Assembly: GCA_003116995.1 (NCBI GenBank)
Contig: BDSL01000050.1
Location: forward strand, 372,001-436,000
From: Yamagishiella unicocca
Lineage: Eukaryota; Chlorophyta; Chlorophyceae; Chlamydomonadales; Volvocaceae
Reading direction: 5' to 3'
DNA: 64,000 nucleotides
The notes beneath the pieces are model-generated. The model saw only the letters and a list, made by a program, of their open reading frames with translations, searched no databases and was not told where the DNA came from. Positions 24,001 through 36,816 of this stretch are shown piece after piece; position 1 is the stretch's first letter, and every line of letters starts with the position of its first letter. The translations under genes were made by a program, and so were the position numbers.

Positions 24001-26432
24001 CCTGGACACCGCCGTGTGCGCAATCAACGCCACCACCCAGCGCCTGGCAGCCGTCTGGATGTCCGCGGCCGCCTGCGAGCCGGCGGCGCCGTATCGCGCG
24101 GTGGCCCAGAGGACCCCCATGCACGCCGACGCGCTGCTGCTGGCTGTGGGGCCGGCGGGCAAGAGGGACGGACCCGTGGGTCACCTGGACCCGGAGGAGG
24201 CGCAGGATCTGCTGGGCGCGTGTAATGCGGAGGATGGGGAGCTGGCGGCGGCGGCGGTGGCGCTGGAGGTGGGGGGGGGGGGACGGAGGGGCGGATCGGG
24301 AGGTCCAGGGGGGGCGGGGCGGTGGCGCTCAAGGGGAGGGGCAAAGGAAACTGATGGGCTGAAGAGAGAAAGCCGTAGACGAAAAATGGTTATTGAGCGC
24401 GCGTTTGTAGCTAGGGTTTTAGGGTTTTTTAGGGTTTTTACACACACCCCTTCGGGTCTTCCTCGAAAGCCCCCCCTTCGCGGATTCTCATACACCCCCC
24501 CCCCTTTTCTTCTCAGGCGGCCCTCCGCGGCGTGAACCACATGGACTTGGAGGCGCAGCGGGCGGCGGAAAAGGCCTCCCTGGAGCGCCAGTGGCAGCAG
24601 GACGGGGACAGCCGGGGGGCTACCGAGGACGGCACCCCGCCCGGCCAGTACGGCACGAGAACCCCGGTTAGCAACTACCTCAACCGCTGGCTGCTGACGG
24701 GGGTGTCGTACGAGGACGCGGCGGCGGACGCCGCCGTGGGCTTGGCGGTGATGGCAGGCGGCGACGACGAGGGGGAGCAGGTGGGTGGGGCGGGGAGTGG
24801 GGGGGAAGGGGTGTAAAGTGAATCCGCGAATCCACGGTTGGGAAAGGGGGTGGGGGGCGTGGAAGCGGCATAGGGGTAGGAGGAAGCGGAAACCAGAGGG
24901 GTGGAGGGAGGTCTGGGGGGGGGGTTGTCGCGAGAGACCGTGACCGGCCCTCACCTGCTTCTATCCTCCATCCTCAGCACTACCACCACCAATCAACCAT
25001 CCTTCCCACCACCGCGATCCCCACCACCACCGTCCCCACCACCACCGTCCCCACCACCACCGTCCCCACCACCACCGTCCCCACCACCACCGTCCCCACC
25101 ACCACCGTCCCCACCACCGGGTCTCCCTCAAACCACCACCGTCCTCGTGCTCACTGCCTCACTCCTCATGTGGTGCCGCCCGCGCAGGTGGTGGTCACCG
25201 GCCCCTGCAGCAGCCGGGTGACGGCCGCGGTGGAGAGATTCAACACGGCGCTCAAGGCGGCGCAGGCGGCGCTCGACAGCGCCGCCGGGGGTTCTTTAAA
25301 GTGAGCGCGTGGAGAGCGTGCGGGAAAGGGGGAGGGGGAGGGGGAGAGGGGGAGGGGGAGGGGGGCACGTGGAGGAGGAAAAGGAAGTGAGGTGCGGCTA
25401 GGGTTTCAGAGGCTCATAGCTGCTCCTTTCAGTGCCGACGTACGGCTTTCCTCTTATAACCCCCGCGCAACCCAACCCTGAATCCACCTCCCCTCCGCCA
25501 GCCCCCAACCCCACCCGCACCCCACCCTCCGCTTCCCATGTCATGTAGCCGGGTTTCCTTTCCTCACCACTACTCCACCCCCAACCCGGTAGTCAGTTCC
25601 AGTGCTCCAGCATGCGCCCACAAAATTGGTGTCCGACGACCATGCGCCAACTATCCTGTCCCGTTGCGTAGGACGGTTTTTATACACCCCCACCCCCACC
25701 CCTCCCAACCACCACCCCGCAGGTACCAAGTGACGGTGCTGGCACGCCCCCCTGGAGCCGCCATGCCGCTGAGTCAGCTCCAGCTGTCCCAGCCCAAGCT
25801 CTCCGAAACCGACTCCCTGCTCGTCCAGGAGATGCTGGAGACCTTCCACTCCTTCACCCTGGGACTGGTGGTGACGGCGCCCTCCGCGGACGGCGGCGAG
25901 GAGCTGGCGCCGCTGGGGCCCCTAGCTGTGGCGGCCCTGGATCTCGCGCCCGAGGTTCGAGCCGCCACCGTGCGCGCGCACGTCGTGATGAGCGAGTACG
26001 CCGGGGCGCAGGCGGCGGAGTGGCGGCGGCAGATCCGCGTGATGTACGACAAGGGCGACGCCGCCGCCGCGCGCGCCGCCGCCGGCGGCGCCGGCGGCGA
26101 TGGTGATGATGGCGCGAGTGACGTGGCTAGCAGCGAGATCGTCGGCTTGGCGGACCCGGCGGAGGGCACGCGGCGGGGGCACTACAACGGCCTGTCGCTC
26201 ACGACGGCCAGGTGGGGATTTGAACCGGGGTTCTGTGCGTGTGTGTGGGGGGGGGGACGGCGTGTGTGTAGGGGGGGGCGCTGCGGACCCGGCCGTGGAA
26301 ACGCGCCGCCAGAGAAACTGATTGTGTGGAAGTGTCCTGGTGTGCGAACGTCCTGATCGCTTCTCCCTTGGCCTTGCCACACCGCCAGGAGCGGGCTGGA
26401 CCTGGCTCCTCTACCCGCTCAGAAGTCCACAT

Positions 26433-26466
<34 letters not shown>

Positions 26467-29400
26467 GCACACCCTCTCACCCTCTTGCCTCACCCCTACC
26501 CCTACCCCTACGCACCCCCACCCCAGCCCCCCGCTGTTGGCGGCCCAGGGCGGCGTCAGCGTGGGCGACCAAGAGGGCCTGGTGGAGGCCAGCGAGGTGC
26601 GTCCGAAGGGGGAGGGTTGTTTAGCCACTAAGCCACGTGCATTGTCTGTGTGTGTTTTTAGCTCCAACCATGACATACCCTCCCATCACCCCCAATCCCC
26701 CCAATCCCTCCAACCCACGCTCACGCACACGCACACGCTTCTCACGGCCCCTCATCGCTGCATCGCGGCCACGAAACCCAACCCAACCCAACCCTCCCCT
26801 CCCCCTTCCTCTTCCCCGCCCCCCCGCCCCCCCCCCAACCCAGAACGCCACCGGCCTCACCCCGAGTGAGGTGGCAGCTCGCTTCAACGACTCGCTGTTG
26901 CAGCTGTGGCGGGCCGCGGGTCAGGCCAACAACTGCGGCGGCAGCGCAAACGTGTCGGACGCGGTGGTCAAGATCTACACCTACCTGCACGAACAGGTGG
27001 GTGCGTGGCATGAAAACCGGTTACACGACATGCGGCGGGAGGGGGGTGGCGGGAAGACCGGGTCACACGACACAAGGAAACGGGGGAGAGAAGCTATAGC
27101 CGGCGAATGAACAGGTTTCGGACACGAACAAGTGGTGTGGTGTGTTTGGGGGGACGGTGTGCGGAGTGCAGCCAGGAGGCGGGGGGGAGGGTGGGAGCTG
27201 TGTCTGTGGGCAGGCTTCCGTTTGTCAACTGCCTGGCGGCGTACGGCACTCGGCCCAACCTTTCGACCTTCCAACCTCCAACGTGCAAGCCCCATTCAAT
27301 CTCCAACCGCCATGAACCTCCAACCTCCAACCTCCAACCCAATGCGGGCGCGCCAACCAATATAATAACAACCCGATACACGTACCGCAGGTGGCCAAGG
27401 CGGTTGCGGCGTACGGCATCACCTTCATGGGCCAGGACGCGGGGAACATGAGGCGGGAGGTGGTGGCGGCGGCGCAGCAGGCGGCGGCGGCGGCGGAGGG
27501 GCTGCGAGCCATCAAGGCGCCCGCGTCCTGGGCGGTGGCCGGGGAGGAGGAGGCGGAGGCGGCGGGCAGTCTAGCCGCCGTGTCAGCGAAGCTCAAGGAG
27601 GGCGTGACGCTGGTGCGTCCAGTGGGAGGGGGGCGGTGGGGGGAGGTTTTAGGGTTTTAGGGTTTTCGCCCAGTGGGAGGGGGGCAGGGGGGGAGGTTTT
27701 GAGGAAGACCCGTGGATGCGAGAAAAACACCCGTTTAGAACAGACGTTTTAAGATACACGCTGGGGAACTGGGGTGAGGATACAAAAGACGGTGTCCATA
27801 TGTCGACCTTCGGCGGCTAAGCGAAATCGGCGGCGGCTAGACGAAAGGAATCTAGGGGAGGGGGTGTGTATTGTCGAAGGGGGTTTGAAGAGAAAGGAAA
27901 TCTAGGGTTGGCCTTTGGGCTAGGAGGGAGAAGAGCAGAGGGGGCAAACCACCAATACCACCACCACCCCCTTTATCTCCTTCCGTTCACAACGCAATCA
28001 GCAACCCTCCCGCCACTTCCCCCTCCCCTCACATCACCCCTCCCGCCGCCTCATCTTTTTCTTTTATAACCCCGACCTTACTCTCCTCCGCCACCTCACC
28101 CCTTTCACTTTATAACCCCCCACCTCACCACCACCCCCCGCCATCCACGGGTTTCCCTCGAACCCCGCCACCTCACCCCTTTCACTTTATAACCCGCCTC
28201 CTCACCCCCCCCCGCCACCTCTCCCCAGATCCGTAAGGTCGTCCAGAGCGCCGTTACCCTGGCAGCTGACGTACTGGTGGCGGCTTCGGAGGCGGCCGAG
28301 GCGGCGGACGAGCAGGGCAGGAAGGGCCTGGCAGCTACCTCGGAGGAGCTGCTGCAGGTGGGGAGAGAGGGGCGGGGGTTACAGAAACGGACAGGTTACT
28401 CGACACGGGAAGTGTAGCTGGTGCATAGGGGCCTGGTGCATGCGCCTCTTGACCGCCTCCGGCGCACGTGTGGTCACATCTCCGGCGCATGTGCGGTCAC
28501 ATCTCCGGCGCATGTGCGGCCACATCTCCGGCGCATGTGCGGTCACATGTGCTTCGCTGACCTCTGCCGACAGGACGCCGGCGCCGCGGCCGCCGTCGTC
28601 ACCGCCGCGCGCTGGGCGGCCGCCGCCACCGCCGGCACCGCCGCCGCCGCGGGCGCCGCCGCCGACGCCGCCGCCGCCGTCGTCGCGCTGGTGTCTGAGA
28701 TGGCCGAGGACGGCGGCGCCGCCGCCAAGCCCGTCGTGGAACAGGCCATCGCTGCCGCCGCTTCGCTGGCGGCGCTGGTCCGTACGACGGCGGCGGCGGC
28801 GAAGGAGCAGAAGGGCAGCGCGCTGATGATGATGCAGGAGCGGATGGACGCGGCGACGGCTGTGTCGCGGGCGCTGGCGCAACGCGCGGCCGACCTGGAG
28901 CGCCAGGTTTCGGAGCAGGCGGCGCTGCTGGCGGCGGGCGGCGGCAGCGACCAGCTGCTGGCCAAGCTCAAGGCGGAGGTGGAGACGGCGCATGACTGCG
29001 CCAGAAAGGTGAGTGCGCGGTTGTGGCGGCGGTTGTGGTGGCGGTTGTGGCGGCGGTTGCGATGGTGGTGGCGATGGTGAATAGGGGTTTTAGGTTTTGC
29101 GGCAAGGAACCAAAAAGCACTGGTTGTGAGGATGGGAAGTGCAATCAACCACATGCGACCAACCCACACGAGCCCAAAGGGGGGGGAGACCCACGCACCG
29201 CTATACTCCCACGGGGCAACGGCCAACCGGCTCGCCCGGAACCCATCCAACCGCGCCACAATCAACTTAATCAACTCAACCAACCAACCGAAGCAACCAT
29301 CTATCAACCGTCAAAACCAACCAACCAACCAACCAACCAACCAACCAACCAACCAACCAACCAACGAGCAAACAAACAACCCACGCAACTGCCGCAGGCC

Positions 29401-32400
29401 GAGGAGTCCGTCAAGGAGGCGTCATCCGTGCGCGAGGCGGCCCTGGAGGAGAGCGAGGAGGTGGACCGGGTGGCGGAGGAGGCGCTGGAGCGGGCGCTGG
29501 AGGCGGCGTACGAGGCGGCAGGGGTGCAGGTGTCCCAGGTGTCGCTGCTGGTGGCCAGGGCGGAGGAGGCGTTCAAGGAGCCGGCAGCCGCGCTGGCGGT
29601 TCTGGAGCAGGCTTGGACGGCGCTGGAGTTCGCCCTCAAGGTGCGGGTTGGGGCCACCCCCCTCCCACCACACACACTCACACACATATCCCTTCGTCTC
29701 CTATGTCATGTCACCGGGACTTGTACCCCCACCCACGATGGGTGGGAGGGGAAGGAGGAGGAGGCGTGGCAGGCTTCAGGATGCAAAATGGGCGAGAGTG
29801 GGAAACCCCTGGAACCTCGCTCCCGCACTACCCCTCCCCCTCCCCCTCCTCGCTCCCTCCCTCTCCTCCTCCCCTCCCCCTCCTCCTCCCCTCCCCCTCC
29901 TCCTCCCCTCCCCCTCGAACTCCCCTCCCCCTCGAACTCCCCTCCCCCTCAAACTCCCCTCCCCCTCCTCCTCCCCTCCCCCTCAAACTCCCCGGGTCCT
30001 CATCCTCAAAGGCGACAACCCCCCAACTCTAAACCCTACCCCCCCCCCCCGGCCCCCCCACCAGATCAACTCCTCCTCTGTCCCCAGCTCGGCCTACGAG
30101 GACATTGCGGCCAAGGCCGCCGAGCTCTGCGGCGCGGTCGTGAACGACGTGGGCAAGGCAGCTGAGGAGCTTGCTCAGAGCCCCAAGGACCCGGACAGGG
30201 TCAGCCCCAAGCAGCGGTGCGTGGGTGTGCGTGCGTTGATGTGACCTCTCCCAAGCTTGCTCCGAAACCGCAGGGGGAAAGAAGTGTCGGAGTGGGGTGC
30301 GCGTGCGGGGAGGCGGTATGAGGTATGGGGGGAGGCGGTTTGAGGGGTGCTGGGGGCGGGTATGAGGGGTGGGGGAAGGCGGTATGAGGCGTGCTGGGGG
30401 CGTGGAATCGTGGAACCCACCACCCAACCCCTAACCCACCACCCAACCCCTAACCCACCTCCCAACCCCTAACCCACCTCCTAAAACCCATAACCGCCCC
30501 ATAACTTCCTAACCCCGCCCCCCCCCGACCAACGGGTTTCCTCCCATCCCCCCCCCGCCCCCGGCCCCCGTGCAGGAACCTGAGTACGTCGGCGGCGCTG
30601 CTCCGCCAGCTACGCTCTCTGGCCCTGCGCCGCCCCGGCCTCTCCCTGCCCCCCACCGCCTCCGCCTCCCTGGCGCGTGCCGCGGTGATGGCCGCCCGCG
30701 TGTGCGCAGAGGTAGCAGCATACTCCGCGCAGCTGACCTCGGAGGGGCTCTCCAAGGCCAAGTGAGTGTGCGCCGTACGGTGTACGACGTCATGCAAAGT
30801 AACGCGTGCGTTTGCGAGCCCGTGTCGTACGTCTGTACGGCGGAGGCGGGGGCGGGGGCCGCGGTGGTGGCGGCGCGGGGGTGGGTGAGTGGGGTTGGGG
30901 GGCGAGTATTGGGGCGGAGGGGTCCGGCTTTTGCCAGTTTTTTGCTGAGGCCGTGTGAAGCACACACGCCCAGCTCGCCACGTTCTACGCGCACACGCCA
31001 ATACACATGATTACCCCATCACCGCCGCGGCCGCCCCCTTGCCCCCCTTCCTTAGGATGGGCGCCATGACGCGCGAGGGCTGCGAGGTGGCGTCGCGACT
31101 GCAGTACGAGGTGATGGAGCTGACGCAGGCGGCCGAGGACCTGGCCATGGTGGCGGCTGGTGAGTGGGGGTCCGGGGGATGAAGAGGGGGGAAGAGGGGG
31201 GAAGGCAAGCGGATCGATCGTTGGGTTTCCTCCCCACCTGGTTTGGTGATGATGTCGTACACGGCGCGGTTGGAGGCGTCGCCTGGAACACTGCCCGTTA
31301 TGTTTCACACGCGAATGGAGGGTGATGTAATGAGGAGGTGCTGGGGAGGTGTTGAGGAGGTGTGCACCGATTACTGCTAACAGCATTAGTGTTCGTCCCT
31401 GCGTGGACCGTGTTTGGGAGGACGCCAGGTTTTCCAGGGTGGGTGACAGGTTGTCCAGGGAGGGTGACGCCCCACTGACGGACGCACCCACCCACCCGTA
31501 TTTCCCTCGAACCCACCCACCCGTATTATGCAACAACAACCAAACTTTTGGAGGCCGATAATCATGTCGACACCCTGGTCCACATCGAGATGTGAGAGCA
31601 GACCAGGGTTCTCCTCTCCTCTTTGTGTTTTATTGATTGGATCCACGAGGTCCTTTTTTCCCCTTACCCCCAATCCCCCCTCACCCGTCGGTTTGTCTTG
31701 CAATTTCCTCTTATCCTCTTACAGTATCCCTGTCGAACATACCAAAACTGATGACGGGGTAATCGATACACAATTGCACCTGCCCGCTGCCTCACCTTGA
31801 CCCTCCCCTCACACCCCATCCCCTCAACCCCCTCAACCTAAAACCCTTCCCCGCCCCCCTCCCCGCCCATTTCACAGGCTCCCCCGAAGCCTCCCGTGCC
31901 CAGGGTTTCGTAACCGACCTGACTAAGCAAATGGACGAAATGGATCTGGATCTCGCGAAGGTGCGCATGTGGCCGCTGTGTTGCCGCCTGCCAGGAGCCT
32001 GCCGCGCCAACCCTTACCCGGCCAACTGCAAACGGCCACAACCGCAAAAAATCTGAAATAACCGCAATCATCAACTGAAAACCCCTAACCGCCAACCCCC
32101 GCGCGCGCAGCTCGAAAAGTACCTCCCCGAGCACGAGGTGTGGCGCCAGGTGGCGGTGGCGATGGCGCTCCAGAACCTGAGCCAGGGTTTTAAGAGGCTG
32201 CCACAGGTGTGTGTGTGTGGGGGGGGGTGGCGTGTGTGTATGGCGTTGGTGGGGGGATGAGACGAAACCCGTAGGTCGGCGCCCAAGATGGGGGGAGGGG
32301 CTCGTTGGGAGGAGGCGGGGCCCACCCTTAAAACGTTTTTGATAAACATGTGTGTTTTAAAAACACACATGGACGTGCGAGGTCCCACCTCCACCGACAC

Positions 32401-35400
32401 CATGTACGACGTCGTTCGTACGACGCCAAACAGCTGCTTTCTGTTGTCCGACACGGCAGGCGCTGGACGCCGCGGGCGCGGCGCTGGATAAGGCCCGCAA
32501 CGCCGCCACTGCTGGGGGGCCTTCGGACGCCGACGAGGGTGAGGAGGCGCCCGCCACCCCGGGCGGGGGCGACGACGAAGTGGATAAGGCCCGGCAGGCC
32601 TGCGACAAGGTGTTCCAGTCGGTTGTGGAGGGCGAGCGCGAGCTGCGGCGGGCGGTGATGGTGGGGAGGTCGCTGGTGTGCCGCCCCTGGAGCGGTGGCG
32701 GCGGCGGTAGCGGCGAGGTGAAGGACGGTGAGGAGGCTCTGGCCAAGTGGGCGCTGGCGGCGTCCACGGCTCTGGGCACGGCGGCACAGGGGCTGACGGG
32801 CGCCATGATGTCGAGGACGGTGCAGGTGCGTACGACGGTACGGCGGTACGACGGTACGGCAACCGGCATGGGGGCCGGGCTAGAGGGTTGTGGGGTGTAT
32901 TGGGGTGGGTTTGGGTGGGGGGCCCAGGGGGAGAGACGTTGCGGCTGCTGGGGGGGTTCCCCTCCTTTGGGGCGATCCCTCTGCCCTGGTCGCTGCTGCT
33001 GCTACTGCTACTACTACTGCTGCCGCCCACCCACCCTTTCCCTGCACCCATCCAACCCCCCTTCCGCGGCCCGGTCCCCGCCCCTGCCGCTGCCCGTGTT
33101 TCCCCCCTCCCCCCCCCGGTTTCCCCCCTCCCCCCAGTCTGTCACCCAGCTGATGCGGCTCAACAGCGCTGTGGGGGGGGTGGAGGAGGCGCTGCGGCTG
33201 CTGGCTGACGGACTGGGACTGCCCCCCGGCAGCGACGCAGCCAGCTCCGTCGCTATGCAGCTCAAGACGACACGGGGGCAGCGGGAGGCGACGCTGGAGG
33301 AGGTAAGGCCCACGGCCACGCCGCGCTGTCGTACACAAAAATACCCACATCCCCCACCCCCCCCCGCCACGTCCCCCCAGCGCCACGTCCTGCGTACGCG
33401 GGTCTTCCTTGCACCCCCCCCCCCACACCCCCAGATGTTGCTCTGTCCTATAAACGGTTCTTTTTCTTTCGTACACGGGTTTGGTTTTCCTTGCACCCCC
33501 CCCCCCACCCCCGCCCCCGCCACGTGCCCCAGGCGGCGAAGGAGTACGGCGGCGCTGGCGCGGCGCTGCGCGCTTACCTGGATCCAGTGGGAGCCATCCT
33601 GGCGGCGGCGGCGCTGGACGGCGGCGACGATGAGAACGCCGTCGGCGCCGCCGGCGTGGGTCGCTCTCGCCGCAGCGCCGGCAGCTCCGCCCAGATTGTG
33701 TTCCGGCCGGTGTTCGAGCAGACGGCACGCGATCCAGGGCAGGGCCAGGGGCAGAGCCAGATCCACTTCTACGTCCGGGTGCTGCTCAAGGCAAGTGCTG
33801 GGGGGGGGATGGGAGGGGGGGTTGATAAGAGAATCCGCGAATCCACGGCCGACAAACCGAGGGCGGTGAAGGGCGGGGGGTAGGGTTTTAGGGTATTAGG
33901 GGACCCTGCCTGGCGTGGGCTGGGGGATATTTTCCCCTTTCGTTTCGAGATCGAGAAAATTATGATATTATGTCCTATTTTGCCGCGGCAGCTATGCTTG
34001 GACCCGTGGACTGAAGCCTCGTGGCGGTTAGGAGTTGCGGGTCGCTGCCGCTGCGGAGCCGGCGCCTGTGTGGCTGTCGTCAGTGCGGCGGGCCGCTACC
34101 CTTCCCCACTCGGTTTCCGCCCCACCCCCATGTGTTTTTCTTACCCCCCCCCCCCGCCCCCCCGCCCCCCCCCCTTCCCCCGGCTCTACGCGCAGAACCC
34201 GGGTCGCCGAGCCTCTGCCCCCCCCCGAGAGGTGGATGACGTACTATCCCGCCCCGCCATCCGGGCCCTCACCGAGCCACTGGAGAACCTCGTCGATGTC
34301 GTCAGTGAGTGGCGAGACCGGGGGGCGGGGGCGGGTTATGTGTTTTACGGCGGGGGGGGGTTGGGGGGGTTTGGGTTTTTTCGGGGGGGGGGGGGCGCCC
34401 AGGGGGCCAAGGGGGTTTTGAGTTCGGGGAAGGGAGCCCCCCTTCCGCCGCCAACCCCCAACCACCCCCAACCACCCTCAACCACCCCCAACCCCCAACC
34501 ACCCGCAGATGACGTCCTGTCCAACGCGCAGCTCTCCCTGCGCGATATGGTTTCGGAGGCCGACCTGCTGGCGCCCCTGCTGGGCCTCACCAGCGGCTCC
34601 ACGCTGCTGCGCGGCTCGCGGAACGGACCCGCGGGTCTGTCGGTTGGCGCGGGCCGTTACGGCCCGCACGTGGAGGCCCTCGTGCGGGCCAACTTGCGCC
34701 AGGCCGCCCGCCACTCGACAATCGAGCAGGCCTACCGGGCGCTGGTGGCGGCGCTGGTTGAGGGTCTGCAGGTAGGAGGCCAGGGCGCCAGGGCGCCAGG
34801 GCGCCAGGGGGGCAGGGGGGCAGGGGGGCAGGGGGGCAGGGCGGCAGGGGGGCAGGGCGGCAGGGGGGCAGGGCGGCAGGGGGGCAGGGCGGCAGGGCGG
34901 CAGGGGGGCAGGGCGGCAGGGGGGCAGGGCGGCAGGGGGGCAGGGCGGCAGGGGGGCAGGGCGGCAGGGCGGCAGGGCGGCAGGGCGGCAGCGGTCGAGC
35001 TGCAATTGCACGTGTCTGTCGTACGAGTAAGCCAGGGGGCCGCGTCGTCATCACGTGCGCCCATTCACCCGTACTGTGCGCCCAATCACCCGTACTGTTC
35101 ACGTTGCGGCCCGGCCAGCACACCCCAACCCGGCTCCCAGCGAGATGCTGGGGGTCGCACGTGCCGTAACTCGTCTCGGCAGCTACTAATTGACTTGCAA
35201 CTGCTCTCCTTTAACCACCACAACCACTTTAACCACCTCAATCAAACGCATCCCAACGCGCGCACCCGGCCCCCCCCTCGCAGGACGCCGCCGCACGGTT
35301 GGGCGAGCAGTTGGAGCCCGTGCCGGTGCCGTACCAGGCCCGGCGGGAGGTGCAAGAACGGAACGAAGAGCTGCTGAGGCAGGCGATGGCGGTGCGTCGG

Positions 35401-36784
35401 GGTGTGTGGGGTGGGGGGGGGGATCGAGGAAGACCCGTGGATGCGAGAAAAGCCGTTTAGAACGGACGTTTTCTAGATGCATGCTGGAGAGCTTGGGTGA
35501 GGAAAAGACGGAGGTCGTATGTCGACCTTCGGCGGCTAAGTTAAATCGGCGGCGGCTAGATTAAACGAAAGTGAGGAGCCCGCGTGACGCAAGGAAACAT
35601 TTCGCTACACCGGTTGGTTTTGGGCGCTAGCTGGAGGACTGGGGAAGGACGCGAGCGATGGGAGAGCGGACAGCGTGGCAAGGCCCCGACTCGCCCGAAT
35701 ACCGACCATAACGTTGCGGACGACGTGAAGAAACCAGAAATGTGTGTGTTGTGGGGGGAGAAGGGGGGGTACAGAAAAAAACCGGTTACTTGACGATGTG
35801 TTGGGGGGGATGTGGGGGATGTGACGGTGTGGCGGGGTGGGTTCGAGGGAAACCCGTGGATGTCCGAAAAAACCGTTTGAAACAGAAGTTTTGAGATGCA
35901 TGCTGGAGAACTGGGTTGGGGATACGAAAGCCGAAGGCCGAAAGCCGAACTGGGTGGGGGATACGAGGTATGCGGGGGTGTCGGTTGAGATGTAGCTGCC
36001 GTTACGTTGGAGCTGCAGTACGAAGTGTACAACCCCGCCTTACTACCGTAGCTCGGCACGCGCGTGTCGCACCCCTCCCCACTCCCCACCCACCCGCGTT
36101 GCCTATGCCCTCGGGTTTCCTATACACGGTGGTGATACCGGGTCTTCTTGGCCACCCCTCCGGTTGTTCGCCCTTTAACACTAACACACACACACATCCC
36201 CGGTTACCATCTATGTCACAGTTACCTTCCAATTCCCCAGATCTTCCGTCCACTCGCCGACCATATCTCTTCTGGGATCCCCATCGTCATCGCCCTTGGT
36301 TGGTCGGCCTCCGAAACCATCGCGGATGGTTTATTTAATACCCCCCCCGGGCCCCCCCTGCATTGATGCGCAGGATGCGACGACCGAGGAGCGTCCGCCG
36401 CCGCAAGACGAAACGACCCATGTGGCAGAGTCCCCGCCCCCGACAGAACCACCCGGTGGGGAGGAGCCCGCCGCCCCCGACAGCCGCAAAACCCCGCCGC
36501 CGCCACCCGACCTCACGCCAACGCCGCCGTCCGAGCGGCCATCCCCAGGAGACGCCTCGTCACCTCGATCGCCCCGCATAGTAAGCCGCAGCAGCGGCAG
36601 CGCCGCAGCGGCTTCGTCGTCCCGGCAGTCCCGTGGGTCGGTGCCGGACGCCGCAGAGGTACCGGCGGCGGATCCCTCCAGCAACGATGAAAGCGATTTG
36701 TCACTGGGCGACAGCAGCGATGCCAGCGGCGGCGGCGGCGGTGGTAGTGACCGCGCCGCATCGGTTTCTGTCAAGAGCAGCGAT

Positions 36785-36816
<32 letters not shown>

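Larger units (their letters stand above)
23526..35391 (+). other. Exons 18-39: long Ala/Glu-rich helical region
   Basis: About 1,470 residues (roughly 1433-2900), dominated by Ala, Glu, Leu, Arg and Gln, with heptad-like stretches such as RALAQRAADLERQVSEQAAL in exon 27 and EEVDRVAEEALERALEAAYE in exon 28. This is a probable rod or coiled-coil scaffold. A short glutamine/glycine run (GQGQGQSQ) lies in exon 36. No enzyme motif was recognised. Exons are mostly 70-490 bp and separated by repeat-rich introns. Confidence 0.7.

Noticed and set aside
26389..26430. Possible small exon after ACCGCCAG in the giant gene
   Set aside because: It could keep phase, but the donor would be a weak GTCCAC and the model works without it.
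34772..34990. Open frames through the GGCAGGG array
   Set aside because: Openness is a by-product of a stop-free simple repeat directly after a good donor site; it is intronic.
36241..36363. Candidate extra exon after AATTCCCCAG before the last exon of the giant gene
   Set aside because: In phase 0 it reaches a stop before 36370, and part of it belongs to a dispersed repeat; exon 39 joins directly to 36374.
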